Assembly: GCA_964631945.1 (NCBI GenBank)
Contig: CAZWAY010000028.1
Span: forward strand, 1-64,000
Direction: 5' to 3'
Length of the DNA: 64,000 nucleotides
From: JABFRZ01 sp964631945
Lineage (GTDB): Bacteria > Planctomycetota > UBA1135 > GCA-002686595
The position numbers and the translations under genes were made by a program. The notes below the pieces were generated by a model, which was given only the letters and a program-made list of their open reading frames with translations, was not told the DNA's origin and ran no database searches. Positions 7,859-16,129 of this stretch are shown here, in pieces. Each line of letters opens with the position of its first letter. Positions within the stretch are counted from its first letter, which is position 1.

Positions 7859-8254
7859 CTACCCGATCATCCGCAGCGTCAACGGATACCGGAACCTCGC
7901 ACCGCCGTGGGCCTTCAGGGCGGCGACGACACCGAGAACCAGTTCCCCGAGCCAGAGCACGATGGCGAACGGCCACACGACCAGGAGCCCGATTCCGAGC
8001 GTGGCCAGCACGAAGAGCCAGATGCCCAGGTGGAGCAGGAACAGCGTGAGCTGGAAGTTCAGGGCCTCCCTCGCCTGGTCGCCCGCGAACTCGCTGTCGT
8101 CGCGCTTGACCAGGTAGATCACCAGCGGGACCGCGAACCCGAACAGACCGGCCGACAGGAGGAGGCCCGCAGGACCGCCGAGGTGGGCGACGAGAGCCCA
8201 AGTCCGTTCTTCGCGGGTGGGGCAGGCGTGGCTCTGGCTATCGGTTTCGATCAT
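7859..8254 (-). CDS. DUF4870 (Tic20-like) membrane protein
   Basis: The 131-residue protein starts at ATG 8254. It has the DUF4870 pattern: an N-terminal WALVAHLGG motif, a transmembrane helix, the conserved segment FAGDQAREALNFQLT, and two further long hydrophobic helices at about residues 70-110. The end ARFRYPLTLRMI matches the family's typical RYP.t.R ending. The function of the family is unknown; it is an inner-membrane protein. It is divergent from the large sigma-factor gene, with 181 bp between the two starts. Confidence 0.85.
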   Translation of the reverse strand: MIETDSQSHACPTREERTWALVAHLGGPAGLLLSAGLFGFAVPLVIYLVKRDDSEFAGDQAREALNFQLTLFLLHLGIWLFVLATLGIGLLVVWPFAIVLWLGELVLGVVAALKAHGGARFRYPLTLRMIG

Positions 8255-8435
8255 GGCGGCGCGGGCTACGCGGATCGCTCGTGGGGATTCACCCGGCGAG
8301 TGGCGGCCGCGCCCCTGCGGGCCCGTGCATCGTCGCCCGGGAGACTGTCCGACCCCGCCGCGTGCTGCGCTCGTGGGTTTGCGCGTATTCTCGCCAACGC
8401 AACGCCGCGCGCGGCATGCAGGAGGGCACGAAGCG

Positions 8436-11400
8436 ATGGAATCCTCACGAGACGATCGCCAGGGAGCGGAGCTCCTGCGCCACGCGGTCTGGATCCGCCG
8501 GCTGGCCCTCGGGCTGGTCGGGGACGCGGCCCAGGCGGACGACCTCGTGCAGGACACCTGGCTGGCGGCGCTGCGGCGGCCGCCGTCCGCGGATCGGCCG
8601 CTGCGGCCCTGGCTCGGCACCGTGCTGCGCAACGCGGCCCGGCAGGCCTTCCGCGGTCATCGGCGGCGCACGGAGCGCCAGCACGAGGCGCGTGAGCCGG
8701 CCCCCGTGGCGGGTCCGGACGAGCTCGCCGAGCGTCTCGAAGCCGAGCGTCGCATGACGGACGAGCTGGCGCGGCTGGCCGAGCCGTACCGCTCGACGCT
8801 GCTGCTGCGCTACTACGAGGGGCTCGAGCCCAGCGAGATCGCCAGCCGACTGGGCCTGCCGGCCGGCACGGTGCGCTGGCGGCTGAAGCACGGCCTCGAC
8901 GAGCTGCGCGGCCGTCTCGACGAGCGCTTCGGAGAGCGCGCTCAGTGGAGCGCGCTGGTCCTGTCCCTCGCGCGTCCCGACGGCTGGCCCTGGTCGGGTG
9001 CCGCCGCGGGCGCCGCCGCGGTCACCGTACCCGGAGCCCTGACCATGCATGCACTCACGAAGTTCGGGATCGGCGCGGCGGCCGTCGTCGCGCTGGCGAT
9101 CGGTCTGCGCCTGGGCGGGGTCCTGCCCGACGAGGTCTGGCCGCTGGCCGGCGAGAAGCCGCTCGAGCTCGCGATGCGGCCGATCCGTCCGCCGCTCGAG
9201 GACGTGGAGCCGGCGCGCGCGGCGGTGGTCGAGGCGGGTGAGCGCGAGCCGCTGCGCGCCGAGCCGGCTCCGCGGCCCGCGGCCGAGCCCACGGCGAGCG
9301 CGGCCGCGCCGACCAGCGCGATCGTGGCGCGCGCGCTGGACGAGCTCGGCGCGCCGATCGCGCGGGCACGACTGCGGCTGCTCGACGCGCGCCAGCCCCT
9401 CAGCGCGGTCAGCGATCGCCAGGGCAACCTCCGCCTCGATCTGCCGGCCGCCGGCGGCCGCCGCACGGCGGCGCTCGCGCTCTCCGCCCCCGGCTGCGCG
9501 AGCCGGGGCATCGAGGCCGTGGTGACTCCCGGCGAGACGACGCACCTGGGCGCGCTGGTGCTGGCACCCGGCGGCGCGCTCTCGGGCACGGTGCGCGCAT
9601 CCGACGGGCGCTGGCTGGGCAACGCGCAGGTGACGCTGAGCTCGACCGAGGAGCCCGCTCGGCAAGAGCTCGAGAGCCAGCGCCTGCGCCCGCCGGACGC
9701 GCGCGTGCCCGAGGCCTTCACGCGCGCCGACGGGGGCTTCGACCTGGAGGGCGCGCCCACGGGCTTCGTGCGCGTGTGGGCCCATGCGGCGGGCTACATG
9801 GCCTCGTTCAGCGCGCCGGTCGAGGTGCGCGCCGGGCAGGAGACCTATGGCATCGAGCTCGTGCTCGAGCCGCTCGCGGCCGCGAACCGCATCGCAGGCA
9901 TCGTGCTGGATCCCGAGGGCGCGCCCGTGCCCGGCGCCCGGCTCGACTACCGGCATTCCTCGAAGAAGAGCGGCGTCACGACGGCCGGCGACCACGAGAC
10001 GGACGCGCGCGGGCGCTTCGAGTTCCTGGTGCCCGCGGACACCGAGCTGTGGCTGACGGCGCACGATCCGGAGGAGCGCTACGGGCCGGGCTCGGCCTCG
10101 GGCGTGAAGACGGGTTCGGGCGAGCTGGTGGTGCGCCTGACGCGGGCCGAGACCTTCGCGCTGCAGGTCGTCGATCCCTCCGGGGCCGCGGTGCGTCGCT
10201 TCGCCGCCACCGTGCTCTCGCCCGACGGCCAGTTCGAGCACGCGCGCGCGCCGTGCGTCGAGCACGAGGCCGGTCGCATCGAGCTGCACCGGCCGGCCGA
10301 GCCCTTCGGCGTGCGCATCGTCGCGCCGGGCTTCGACCTGGCGCTGGTCGGGCCGCTGGATCCGCTCCGGCTGCAGGACGTGCTACCGGTCGTGCTCACC
10401 CCGCTGCCCGGGTTGCGCGGCCACGTGTGGAGTGCCGAGGGGCCGGCGGCGGAGGTCGAGGTCAGCCTGCTCCCGCTGGTGCCGCCCACCACACGGTACG
10501 AGCGCAACGGCTTCCAGACGCAGGTGCTCGAGGCCGTCGACACGACCCGCAGCGACGGGGAGGGACGCTTCCTGCTGACCCCGCGCGAGCCGGGGCGCTA
10601 CGTGGTGCGCGCCGAGCGCGAGGGCTACGCGCCGGCCGTCAGCGCCACGCTCGAACTGGGCTCGTCGTTGGCCTGGGGCGAGATCGAGCTCGAGCTCGGC
10701 GCCGGGGGCGCGCTCGAGGGCCGCGTGGTGCGCCTGGACGGTGTCGACCCCAGCGGCACGATCGTCGGCCTCTCGCGCGGCGACGGTCACGACCGCACGC
10801 TGCGCGTCGGGCCCGAGGGCAGCTATCGCTTCGAGCGCCTGACGCCCGGCCCGTGGCTGCTGGTCGAGCGTTCGGAGGAGATCCGCCCCGGGAACACGGT
10901 GAGCAGCAGCTCGGACGGCGGCGGCAGGGCGCGCGACATCGACTGGAACGTGCAGGTCCACGAGGGCCGCACGACGCGCCACGATCTGGTGCTGGGCGCG
11001 GGCCAGGCCTGCGTGCTCACCGGCCGACTCACGCTCGAGGGCCGTGCGCCGGTCGCCTGGCAGGCGGCGCTGGTCGAGGAGGACGAATTCTTCGCCGAGG
11101 GTGCCAAGGACCCCGTGTCGCTCGATCCGGGTGGCAACTTCCGCATCACGGCTGCCACACCCGGCCGCTACTGGCTGGTGCTGGCCAGCGGCTTCGAGGG
11201 GGTCGAGCAGTTCCTGCTGGACGTCGTGCAGCTCGAAGCCGGCGTCCAGCCGTGGGAGTACGACCTCGAGGTCGGCGCGCTCGAGGTGGCGGGCGTCCCC
11301 AGCTGGGGCGGCGACGGCCCACCCGGCTTCGTGCACGTCTGGGATGGCCCCGGATCGAAGAAGAGCTTCACGATCCTCTCCGGTGACGAGGCGGGGATCG

Positions 11401-11537
11401 CGCGCGTGCCCTCCGTGCCCGCCGGCAAGGGCCGCGTCGTGCGTCCCGATACGACCTCGCTCGACTTCGAGCGCTGGCCGACGGTGATCGCGGTCGAGGT
11501 GCCCCACGGGGGCACGGGCGTCGCCCGCCTCCCGTAG
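8436..11537 (+). CDS. ECF sigma factor fused to a membrane helix and carboxypeptidase-regulatory-like repeats
   Basis: The 1033-residue protein starts at ATG 8436, preceded by GGAGG. Residues 12-80 are sigma region 2 (core-binding segment DLVQDTWLAAL at 36-46). Residues 105-165 are sigma region 4, with helix-turn-helix EPSEIASRLGLPAGTVRWRL at 131-150. A transmembrane helix follows at about 209-226. The remaining 800 residues look like a series of extracytoplasmic CarboxypepD_reg/Ig-like beta domains, each marked by phrases such as GTVRASDGRWLGNAQV, GIVLDPEGAPVPGARL and GRFLLTPREPGRYVVRAEREG. The protein would be a sigma factor tethered to the membrane, perhaps released by proteolysis. No separate anti-sigma gene is nearby. 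Confidence 0.9.
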   Translation: MESSRDDRQGAELLRHAVWIRRLALGLVGDAAQADDLVQDTWLAALRRPPSADRPLRPWLGTVLRNAARQAFRGHRRRTERQHEAREPAPVAGPDELAERLEAERRMTDELARLAEPYRSTLLLRYYEGLEPSEIASRLGLPAGTVRWRLKHGLDELRGRLDERFGERAQWSALVLSLARPDGWPWSGAAAGAAAVTVPGALTMHALTKFGIGAAAVVALAIGLRLGGVLPDEVWPLAGEKPLELAMRPIRPPLEDVEPARAAVVEAGEREPLRAEPAPRPAAEPTASAAAPTSAIVARALDELGAPIARARLRLLDARQPLSAVSDRQGNLRLDLPAAGGRRTAALALSAPGCASRGIEAVVTPGETTHLGALVLAPGGALSGTVRASDGRWLGNAQVTLSSTEEPARQELESQRLRPPDARVPEAFTRADGGFDLEGAPTGFVRVWAHAAGYMASFSAPVEVRAGQETYGIELVLEPLAAANRIAGIVLDPEGAPVPGARLDYRHSSKKSGVTTAGDHETDARGRFEFLVPADTELWLTAHDPEERYGPGSASGVKTGSGELVVRLTRAETFALQVVDPSGAAVRRFAATVLSPDGQFEHARAPCVEHEAGRIELHRPAEPFGVRIVAPGFDLALVGPLDPLRLQDVLPVVLTPLPGLRGHVWSAEGPAAEVEVSLLPLVPPTTRYERNGFQTQVLEAVDTTRSDGEGRFLLTPREPGRYVVRAEREGYAPAVSATLELGSSLAWGEIELELGAGGALEGRVVRLDGVDPSGTIVGLSRGDGHDRTLRVGPEGSYRFERLTPGPWLLVERSEEIRPGNTVSSSSDGGGRARDIDWNVQVHEGRTTRHDLVLGAGQACVLTGRLTLEGRAPVAWQAALVEEDEFFAEGAKDPVSLDPGGNFRITAATPGRYWLVLASGFEGVEQFLLDVVQLEAGVQPWEYDLEVGALEVAGVPSWGGDGPPGFVHVWDGPGSKKSFTILSGDEAGIARVPSVPAGKGRVVRPDTTSLDFERWPTVIAVEVPHGGTGVARLP

Positions 11538-11556
11538 GCGCGTCCGCCCGTCTCGG

Positions 11557-11574
11557 CTAGGTCTGCTAGGTCTG
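11557..11574 (-). repeat. tandem 9-bp repeat duplicating a stop codon
   Basis: CTAGGTCTG is present twice, at 11557-11565 and 11566-11574. On the minus strand this places the SANT-repeat gene's TAG stop (11568-11566) in frame with an identical QT-TAG copy just downstream, a double stop made by a short tandem duplication. Confidence 0.7.
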
Positions 11575-12273
11575 CTTGTAGCGCAGGCTGACGTTGTCCC
11601 GTCCCATCTCGCGCAGGCGCTCGGCCGATTTCTCCAGGCCCAGGTGGTGGGCCTTCGAGACGATGCTCTTCACCGAGCGATCCAGGCGCCGGCTGATCTC
11701 CAGGTTCGACTCCGTCGGGTAGCACTGCTTCAAGGTCTCGACCTCCTCCGGAGCCCAGCGCGGCATGCGCGTCGCGGCGATTCCGGCGAGCCTGCGCACG
11801 AAGGCCTTGTCCTTCGAGAGCCGATGCTCCGCGGCCAGCTGGCGGATCGCCTCCACGCTGCGCGCGAAGATGAGCGACAGGTCCTCGTCGGTGCGCGTCC
11901 CGTAGATGCGCTTGAAGCGCGCGAGTTCGTCGCGCTCCCAGGCGTCGTTGCGCTGGATCCGACCCAGCTCGTGGATCTGCTGGCTGACCTGCTCGACCGA
12001 GCGCCCGAGGATGCGCGCGATCACCTCGGGCGAGGTGGCGCCGAGGTAGCGCTTGAGCTGGAGCACCTCGCTCGCGCTCCACGGCCCGCGCTTCCCGGCC
12101 GGCGGGAAGAGCCTCCTGGCCGTGCGGGCCACGCTGGCCACGGGCCGATTCAGCTCGCGGGCGATGGCGGCCTCGTCGCGCAGGCCGTAGAGCTCGCGCA
12201 GACGCGCCAGCTCGGCGCCCGACCAGCGGCCACGTCTCGAGATCCTTCGGGCACTGTTCTGGGAGGGAGGCAA
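11566..12273 (-). CDS. protein of four tandem Myb/SANT-like helix-turn-helix repeats
   Basis: I start this protein at TTG 12273 (235 residues), because the in-frame sequence further upstream looks non-coding and there is no ATG. The start is uncertain. It is made of four repeats of about 45 residues, each with an opening Trp, a charged first helix and a second helix ending in a recognition-helix-like motif: RWSGAELARLRELY with VASVARTARRL, PWSASEVLQLKRYL with VEQVSQQIHEL, AWERDELARFKRIY with VEAIRQLAAEH, and RWAPEEVETLKQCY with VKSIVSKAHHL. This is the layout of Myb/SANT DNA-binding domains, so it probably binds DNA at an extended site. I do not recognise a named family. Confidence 0.75.
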   Translation of the reverse strand: MPPSQNSARRISRRGRWSGAELARLRELYGLRDEAAIARELNRPVASVARTARRLFPPAGKRGPWSASEVLQLKRYLGATSPEVIARILGRSVEQVSQQIHELGRIQRNDAWERDELARFKRIYGTRTDEDLSLIFARSVEAIRQLAAEHRLSKDKAFVRRLAGIAATRMPRWAPEEVETLKQCYPTESNLEISRRLDRSVKSIVSKAHHLGLEKSAERLREMGRDNVSLRYKQT

Positions 12274-12562
12274 GGGCAGTCTCGGTGGGGGGGCCGAAAT
12301 GCAAACCCGGGAGCAAGGGCACCCGCAATCCGAGGTAAGGCCGCCAGATCGGCTGGCTGTGACACGGAGGGCGTTCCCGGCCCTTTCCCGGCCGATTCGG
12401 GGGAGCGAGCCGGGCTCCCCGCCAGGCTCGGACGGAAGAACTTTCCAGAGACTGGATGGCGGTCCAGGATCCACGCGGAGCCCGGGTCCGCTCTCGGTGC
12501 CCGGGTCCTCCGCCGGGCTGGAGCTCCACGCCTCGCGCGTCGCCATGACCGACCGGGGTCGG

Positions 12563-13804
12563 CTAGCGCGCTTCGGCCAGCTTCGCCTCGAGCACCGCCA
12601 GGACGTCCGTCGCGCTCGGCTTGCCGCCGTTGGAGCCGTTGCGCGTGATCAGCGCGCCGGAGCGGTCGTAGAGGTAGACCAGCGGCAGGAGCTCGCCCGA
12701 CTGCGAGGCGAGGTCGGCGGCCGCCAGGCGCTGGTCGAAGCGCAGCGCGCGCCCGGGGAACTTCTCGCGCGCGAACACGGTCGCCGCGTCCGCGGCCGTC
12801 TTGTCCTCGCTGTAGAAGACGGTCTCGAAGGCCGGGTGCTCGCGCTGGACGCGCTCGTAGAAGCGCGCGAGCTCGGGGGCGAAGGCCGCGCAGCGCGGGC
12901 AGCCGAGACGCGCGCGGTAGACCAGCACGTAGTCGGTGTGCGCGAGCTCGGGATCGCGGGCGGTCGGACTGGGCTCGAGGGTCGCGGCCAGCGCGCGCAC
13001 GAAGTAGGGCTCGCGCTGGGCTTCCGGCAGCGTGAGGCGCTCGCGCGCGCGCGCCAGCACGTCGGTCTCGAAGACCTCGGCCTGGAAGTGGTCGCCGAGC
13101 TCGCGGTCGTACAGGCTGACCCAGCCGATCGACACGCTGCGCAGGCTGACCTCGCGCCCGACCGGGATCTGCTTGCCGTTCTGGAACTGGAGCCGGCGCG
13201 TCACGTTCACGCGCAGCGGCCAGAGCTCCGGGCGCTTGGGGAGCGTGTTGTCGGTCAGCGCGAGCTGCTCGGGCGAGAGCCGGGCGCGCAGTGCGCTCGC
13301 GCGCTCGATCACGTCGGTCGCGTCCGCCGGGCAATCGAAGATGTCGTCGCCCGTGTCGAGCACGATGTCGCTCCCGTTGAACTCGTACACGCAGAGCTCG
13401 TGGCCGGCCGGCAGCGTGACGCCGCGCTCGATCGTGAGCGGCCGGGTCAGCGCGACCTTGGCCGGCCACAGGTCGCGCCGCACGAGCAGCTCGCCGAGCG
13501 GGATCGGCGGCGACTTCGGCGCGACCGGCTCGGCCTGCGGCGCGACCGCGACAGGTTCGGCCTGCGGCGCGGGCCGGACGGGCGCGGCCTGCGGAGCGGG
13601 GCTGGACGGCGCAGCCTGGGGCGCCGGCGAAGGCGGACTCTCCCGCATTGCGACCGGGAGCGGCAGGTTGGCCGAGGCCGAGGCCTGCGCCGCCTTGGCC
13701 CCGGCGCCGGGCGCCTCGGACGGGCCGCAGCTCGCGCACCAGGCCATGAGGAAGAGCCACCCACGAACGGCGCGCGCGCCGACCTGCAACCGCTTCGAGC
13801 ACAT
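12563..13804 (-). CDS. lipoprotein with C-terminal thioredoxin-like domain
   Basis: The 413-residue protein starts at ATG 13804 with AGGAG eight bases upstream. An N-terminal signal ends in a lipobox-like MAWCASCG, so it is probably a lipoprotein. Residues 50-100 are a Pro/Ala-rich linker with near-repeats of PAPQA. A middle beta-rich region (about 100-270) shows phrases such as LPAGHELCVYEFNGSDIVL and IPVGREVSLRSVSIGWVSLY. The end (about 290-413) is thioredoxin-like, with GCPRCAAF carrying a CxxC redox pair after an extended strand, and PLVYLYDRSGALI. It may be a periplasmic thiol-disulfide protein. The substrate is unknown. Confidence 0.82.
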   Translation of the reverse strand: MCSKRLQVGARAVRGWLFLMAWCASCGPSEAPGAGAKAAQASASANLPLPVAMRESPPSPAPQAAPSSPAPQAAPVRPAPQAEPVAVAPQAEPVAPKSPPIPLGELLVRRDLWPAKVALTRPLTIERGVTLPAGHELCVYEFNGSDIVLDTGDDIFDCPADATDVIERASALRARLSPEQLALTDNTLPKRPELWPLRVNVTRRLQFQNGKQIPVGREVSLRSVSIGWVSLYDRELGDHFQAEVFETDVLARARERLTLPEAQREPYFVRALAATLEPSPTARDPELAHTDYVLVYRARLGCPRCAAFAPELARFYERVQREHPAFETVFYSEDKTAADAATVFAREKFPGRALRFDQRLAAADLASQSGELLPLVYLYDRSGALITRNGSNGGKPSATDVLAVLEAKLAEAR

Positions 13805-13932
13805 GACTGGGTCTCCTGGCACGCTGCCACGCGACGCGCGGGCTGGCGGCCAGGGGGGAATGCGTAGAGCGCGGCCGGCGTCCGCAGCGAAAAGACGGGC
13901 CAGACCCGCCGGCAGGACGCGCGCGCCCTGCC

Positions 13933-15081
13933 TCACTCGGCCATCACGCACTCCAGCAACTCGTCGCACAGCCGTCCGAGCGGCTCCGGCAGCGCCGCGA
14001 ACTCGCTCGTGTTGACCTGCACCGCGACGGCCACGCCGAGCTCGGGCCAGGCGCGTACGTGACTCATGTAGCCGGGGAAGAAGCCCTCGTGGCCGCACGC
14101 GCGGCCGCGCGGCGTGTCCCAGAGGATCGCGCCCAGGCCGTAGCCGACGCCAGCGCCGAGGGCCGGGGCGGGCTGGCCGTCCAGCATGCGCGCGCGCAGC
14201 TCGGGGGTCAGCACGTCGCCGTCGTAGAGCGCCAGGGCCCATCGGGCCAGGTCGGCGGCGCAGGTGACGAAGCCGCCGCCGGCCCATTCGAACTGGGGAT
14301 TGATGCAGAAGCGCCCCTCGGCGTCGAGCACGAGCTCGGGCAGGCCCAGCGGGTCGTGCGGGCCGGCGTGACCCTGGACCAGGCCCGGGATGAGGCGCGA
14401 GTCCTGGGGGCGCACGCAGCCGAGCGCGAGCGGCCGCAGCAGGCGGCGCTCGATCTCGGCGTACAGGCCCGCCCCGCTGACGCGCTCGATCAGCAGCCCG
14501 AGCACGATGTAGTTCGTGTCCGCGTAGGCGAAGCCGCGCTCGGCGGCGACCTCGGGCCGGGCGTCGAGCACGTAGCCCAGCAGCTCCTCGGGCTTCCACA
14601 CGCGCTCGGGGCGGGCCACGAGGTCGCGCAGGAAGGCCGCCTGGAACTCGTAGCGCGGCAGGCCGGCGCGATGGTTCAGCAGGTTCCGGACGGTGAGCTC
14701 GGCCGCGTTGGGCAGACGCTCGAAGTCGGGCAGGTCGCCGAGGTACTCACCGGCCAGGTCGTCGAGCGCGAGCTTGTGCTCCGCCACGAGCTGCAGCACC
14801 ACGGCCGCGACGAAGGTCTTGCCCGTGCTGCCGGCGCACAGGAGGTCGTCGGGCGCCAGCGGGACCTCGCCCGCGCGCGTGCGCTTGCCCGCGGCGAGCG
14901 CCAGATGCCCGTCGGCGTGCGCGATCCCGGCCGAGACGCCGGGCACGCGGCCCGCAGCGACGAAGGCCGCCAGGCGTTCCTCGGCGCATGCGCGCGCATC
15001 GGGCCGCAGCGCGGCGTCGGTCTGCTGGGCGCGCGCGCCGAGCGCGAGGACGAGTCCCGTTCCGAGCGCGGCGAAGGTCAT
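13933..15081 (-). CDS. serine hydrolase, class C beta-lactamase/D-aminopeptidase fold
   Basis: The 382-residue protein starts at ATG 15081 with a signal peptide (about 1-19, ending GARAQQ). The beta-lactamase-related catalytic set is visible: S85-T-G-K88 (SxxK nucleophile and base), Y186 in FAYADTNYIVLG (YxN-type position) and HEGFFPGYMS (HxG in place of KTG). Proteins of this family act as esterases, D-aminopeptidases or penicillin-binding-like enzymes in the periplasm. True beta-lactamase activity should not be assumed. It is a single gene, 128 bp upstream of the thioredoxin-like lipoprotein gene on the same strand. Confidence 0.9.
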   Translation of the reverse strand: MTFAALGTGLVLALGARAQQTDAALRPDARACAEERLAAFVAAGRVPGVSAGIAHADGHLALAAGKRTRAGEVPLAPDDLLCAGSTGKTFVAAVVLQLVAEHKLALDDLAGEYLGDLPDFERLPNAAELTVRNLLNHRAGLPRYEFQAAFLRDLVARPERVWKPEELLGYVLDARPEVAAERGFAYADTNYIVLGLLIERVSGAGLYAEIERRLLRPLALGCVRPQDSRLIPGLVQGHAGPHDPLGLPELVLDAEGRFCINPQFEWAGGGFVTCAADLARWALALYDGDVLTPELRARMLDGQPAPALGAGVGYGLGAILWDTPRGRACGHEGFFPGYMSHVRAWPELGVAVAVQVNTSEFAALPEPLGRLCDELLECVMAE

Positions 15082-15213
15082 GAGCGCGCGAGTATCGCCG
15101 CGGGGAGGCGTGCCCACGAGGGCCGCGGCGTGGGGAACGGGTAAGAGATCCGGCCCGCGGCCGGCCCCCCCGCGCTCGTGCAAGTGAGCCGCGCGGCCGC
15201 CGTGCGCGCGACC

Positions 15214-15699
15214 CTACAAGGCCGAGTACGTCATCCCGCGCTTCTGACCCTCGGTGGTGACCTTGCCGTCCGCGATCAGGCGCTTCATGACGGGGCGGAT
15301 CGTTCCGCTGTCGGTCGCGAGCGCGGCCGCGATCTGCTCGCCACGCAGACCGGGATTGCTGCGCACGTAGCTGAGGAGCGTGTGGGCCAGGTTCTCGAGC
15401 TCGCCGGCCGAGCGCCGTCCGCGCGCGGAATCCGGCGCGTCGGAGCTGGCGCCGAGCAAGGCACCGAGCGTCGCGCGCGCCTCGTTCAGGGGCCGCTTGC
15501 TGGCGCCGTCGGTCGTGGCCGCCAGGGCCTTGTCGAGTGCCTTGAGCGCCGCGCGCACGTGACGCAGCATCGGGTCGGCCTTGGCCTTCTTCTCGGCCTC
15601 GCGCGTGCGGATGGCGGCGATCTTCGCTTCCAGCTCGGCGATCCGTTCGTCGAGCGCGCGACGCTTGCGACGCTGGGGGGTTTCCTTCTTCTTGGCCAT
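15214..15699 (-). CDS. coiled-coil protein with C-terminal winged-helix-like domain
   Basis: The 161-residue protein starts at ATG 15699. It begins with a Lys/Arg-rich tail (MAKKKETPQRRKRR), followed by a predicted coiled coil (about 15-65: DERIAELEAKIAAIRTREAE). The C-terminal 60 residues resemble a winged helix: LLSYVRSNPGLRGEQIAAAL, then SGTIRPVMKRLIADGKVTTEGQ. This suggests a small nucleoid- or DNA-associated protein, but I do not recognise a family. Confidence 0.75.
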   Translation of the reverse strand: MAKKKETPQRRKRRALDERIAELEAKIAAIRTREAEKKAKADPMLRHVRAALKALDKALAATTDGASKRPLNEARATLGALLGASSDAPDSARGRRSAGELENLAHTLLSYVRSNPGLRGEQIAAALATDSGTIRPVMKRLIADGKVTTEGQKRGMTYSAL

Positions 15700-15861
15700 G
15701 GAACTCGGGGGGCTGGGGACTGGGGGGCGAAGATTGAGCCAGCCGGGGCGCCGGGGATCAAGCTCCGCGCGCCGTCCCCGAGGCCGAGCCGGGCCGGACC
15801 CGCCCCGGGCCACGCCCGGCGGCGCTCTCCGGGCTTGCATCCGCCAGGCCGGCTCGACTCC

Positions 15862-16101
15862 ATGGGCCGGATGAGCGCGCACCCCATCCTCGACCGCGGC
15901 CGTCCGGAGCTCCCCGAACCGATGAGCGAGCAGGAGCTCGAGGACTTCCTCACCGAGGCCATCGGCCTCTACGCCGAGCAGACGGGCACCGAGCTGGCGC
16001 GCCTGGCGACCTTCGAGGAGGCGCGGCTGCTGCTGCGCAACCGTGGCCTGGTGATCGGGATCGGCGGCGCGGAGTTCCGCGTGTCGATCGTGCGCGCCTA
16101 G
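15862..16101 (+). CDS. small hypothetical protein
   Basis: The protein has 79 residues from ATG 15862; ATG 15871 is an alternative. The body (MSEQELEDFLTEAIGLYAEQ, then GLVIGIGGAEFRVSIVRA) has coding-like composition and an ordinary globular pattern. I do not recognise it. It is convergent with the M6 protease gene and ends 28 bp from it. Confidence 0.55.
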   Translation: MGRMSAHPILDRGRPELPEPMSEQELEDFLTEAIGLYAEQTGTELARLATFEEARLLLRNRGLVIGIGGAEFRVSIVRA

Positions 16102-16129
16102 CGCCCAGTGCCAGGGCGTCGCGGATGCC

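Noticed and set aside
12563..14599. 678-residue extended reading of the thioredoxin-like lipoprotein
   Set aside because: ATG 13804 has AGGAG and a lipoprotein signal directly after it. The upstream 265 codons are antisense-like shadow of the hydrolase gene and contain Arg-rich filler.
13933..15081. serine hydrolase taken as an antibiotic-resistance beta-lactamase
   Set aside because: It has the general SxxK fold, but HxG replaces KTG and no resistance context is present, so esterase or peptidase activity is more likely.
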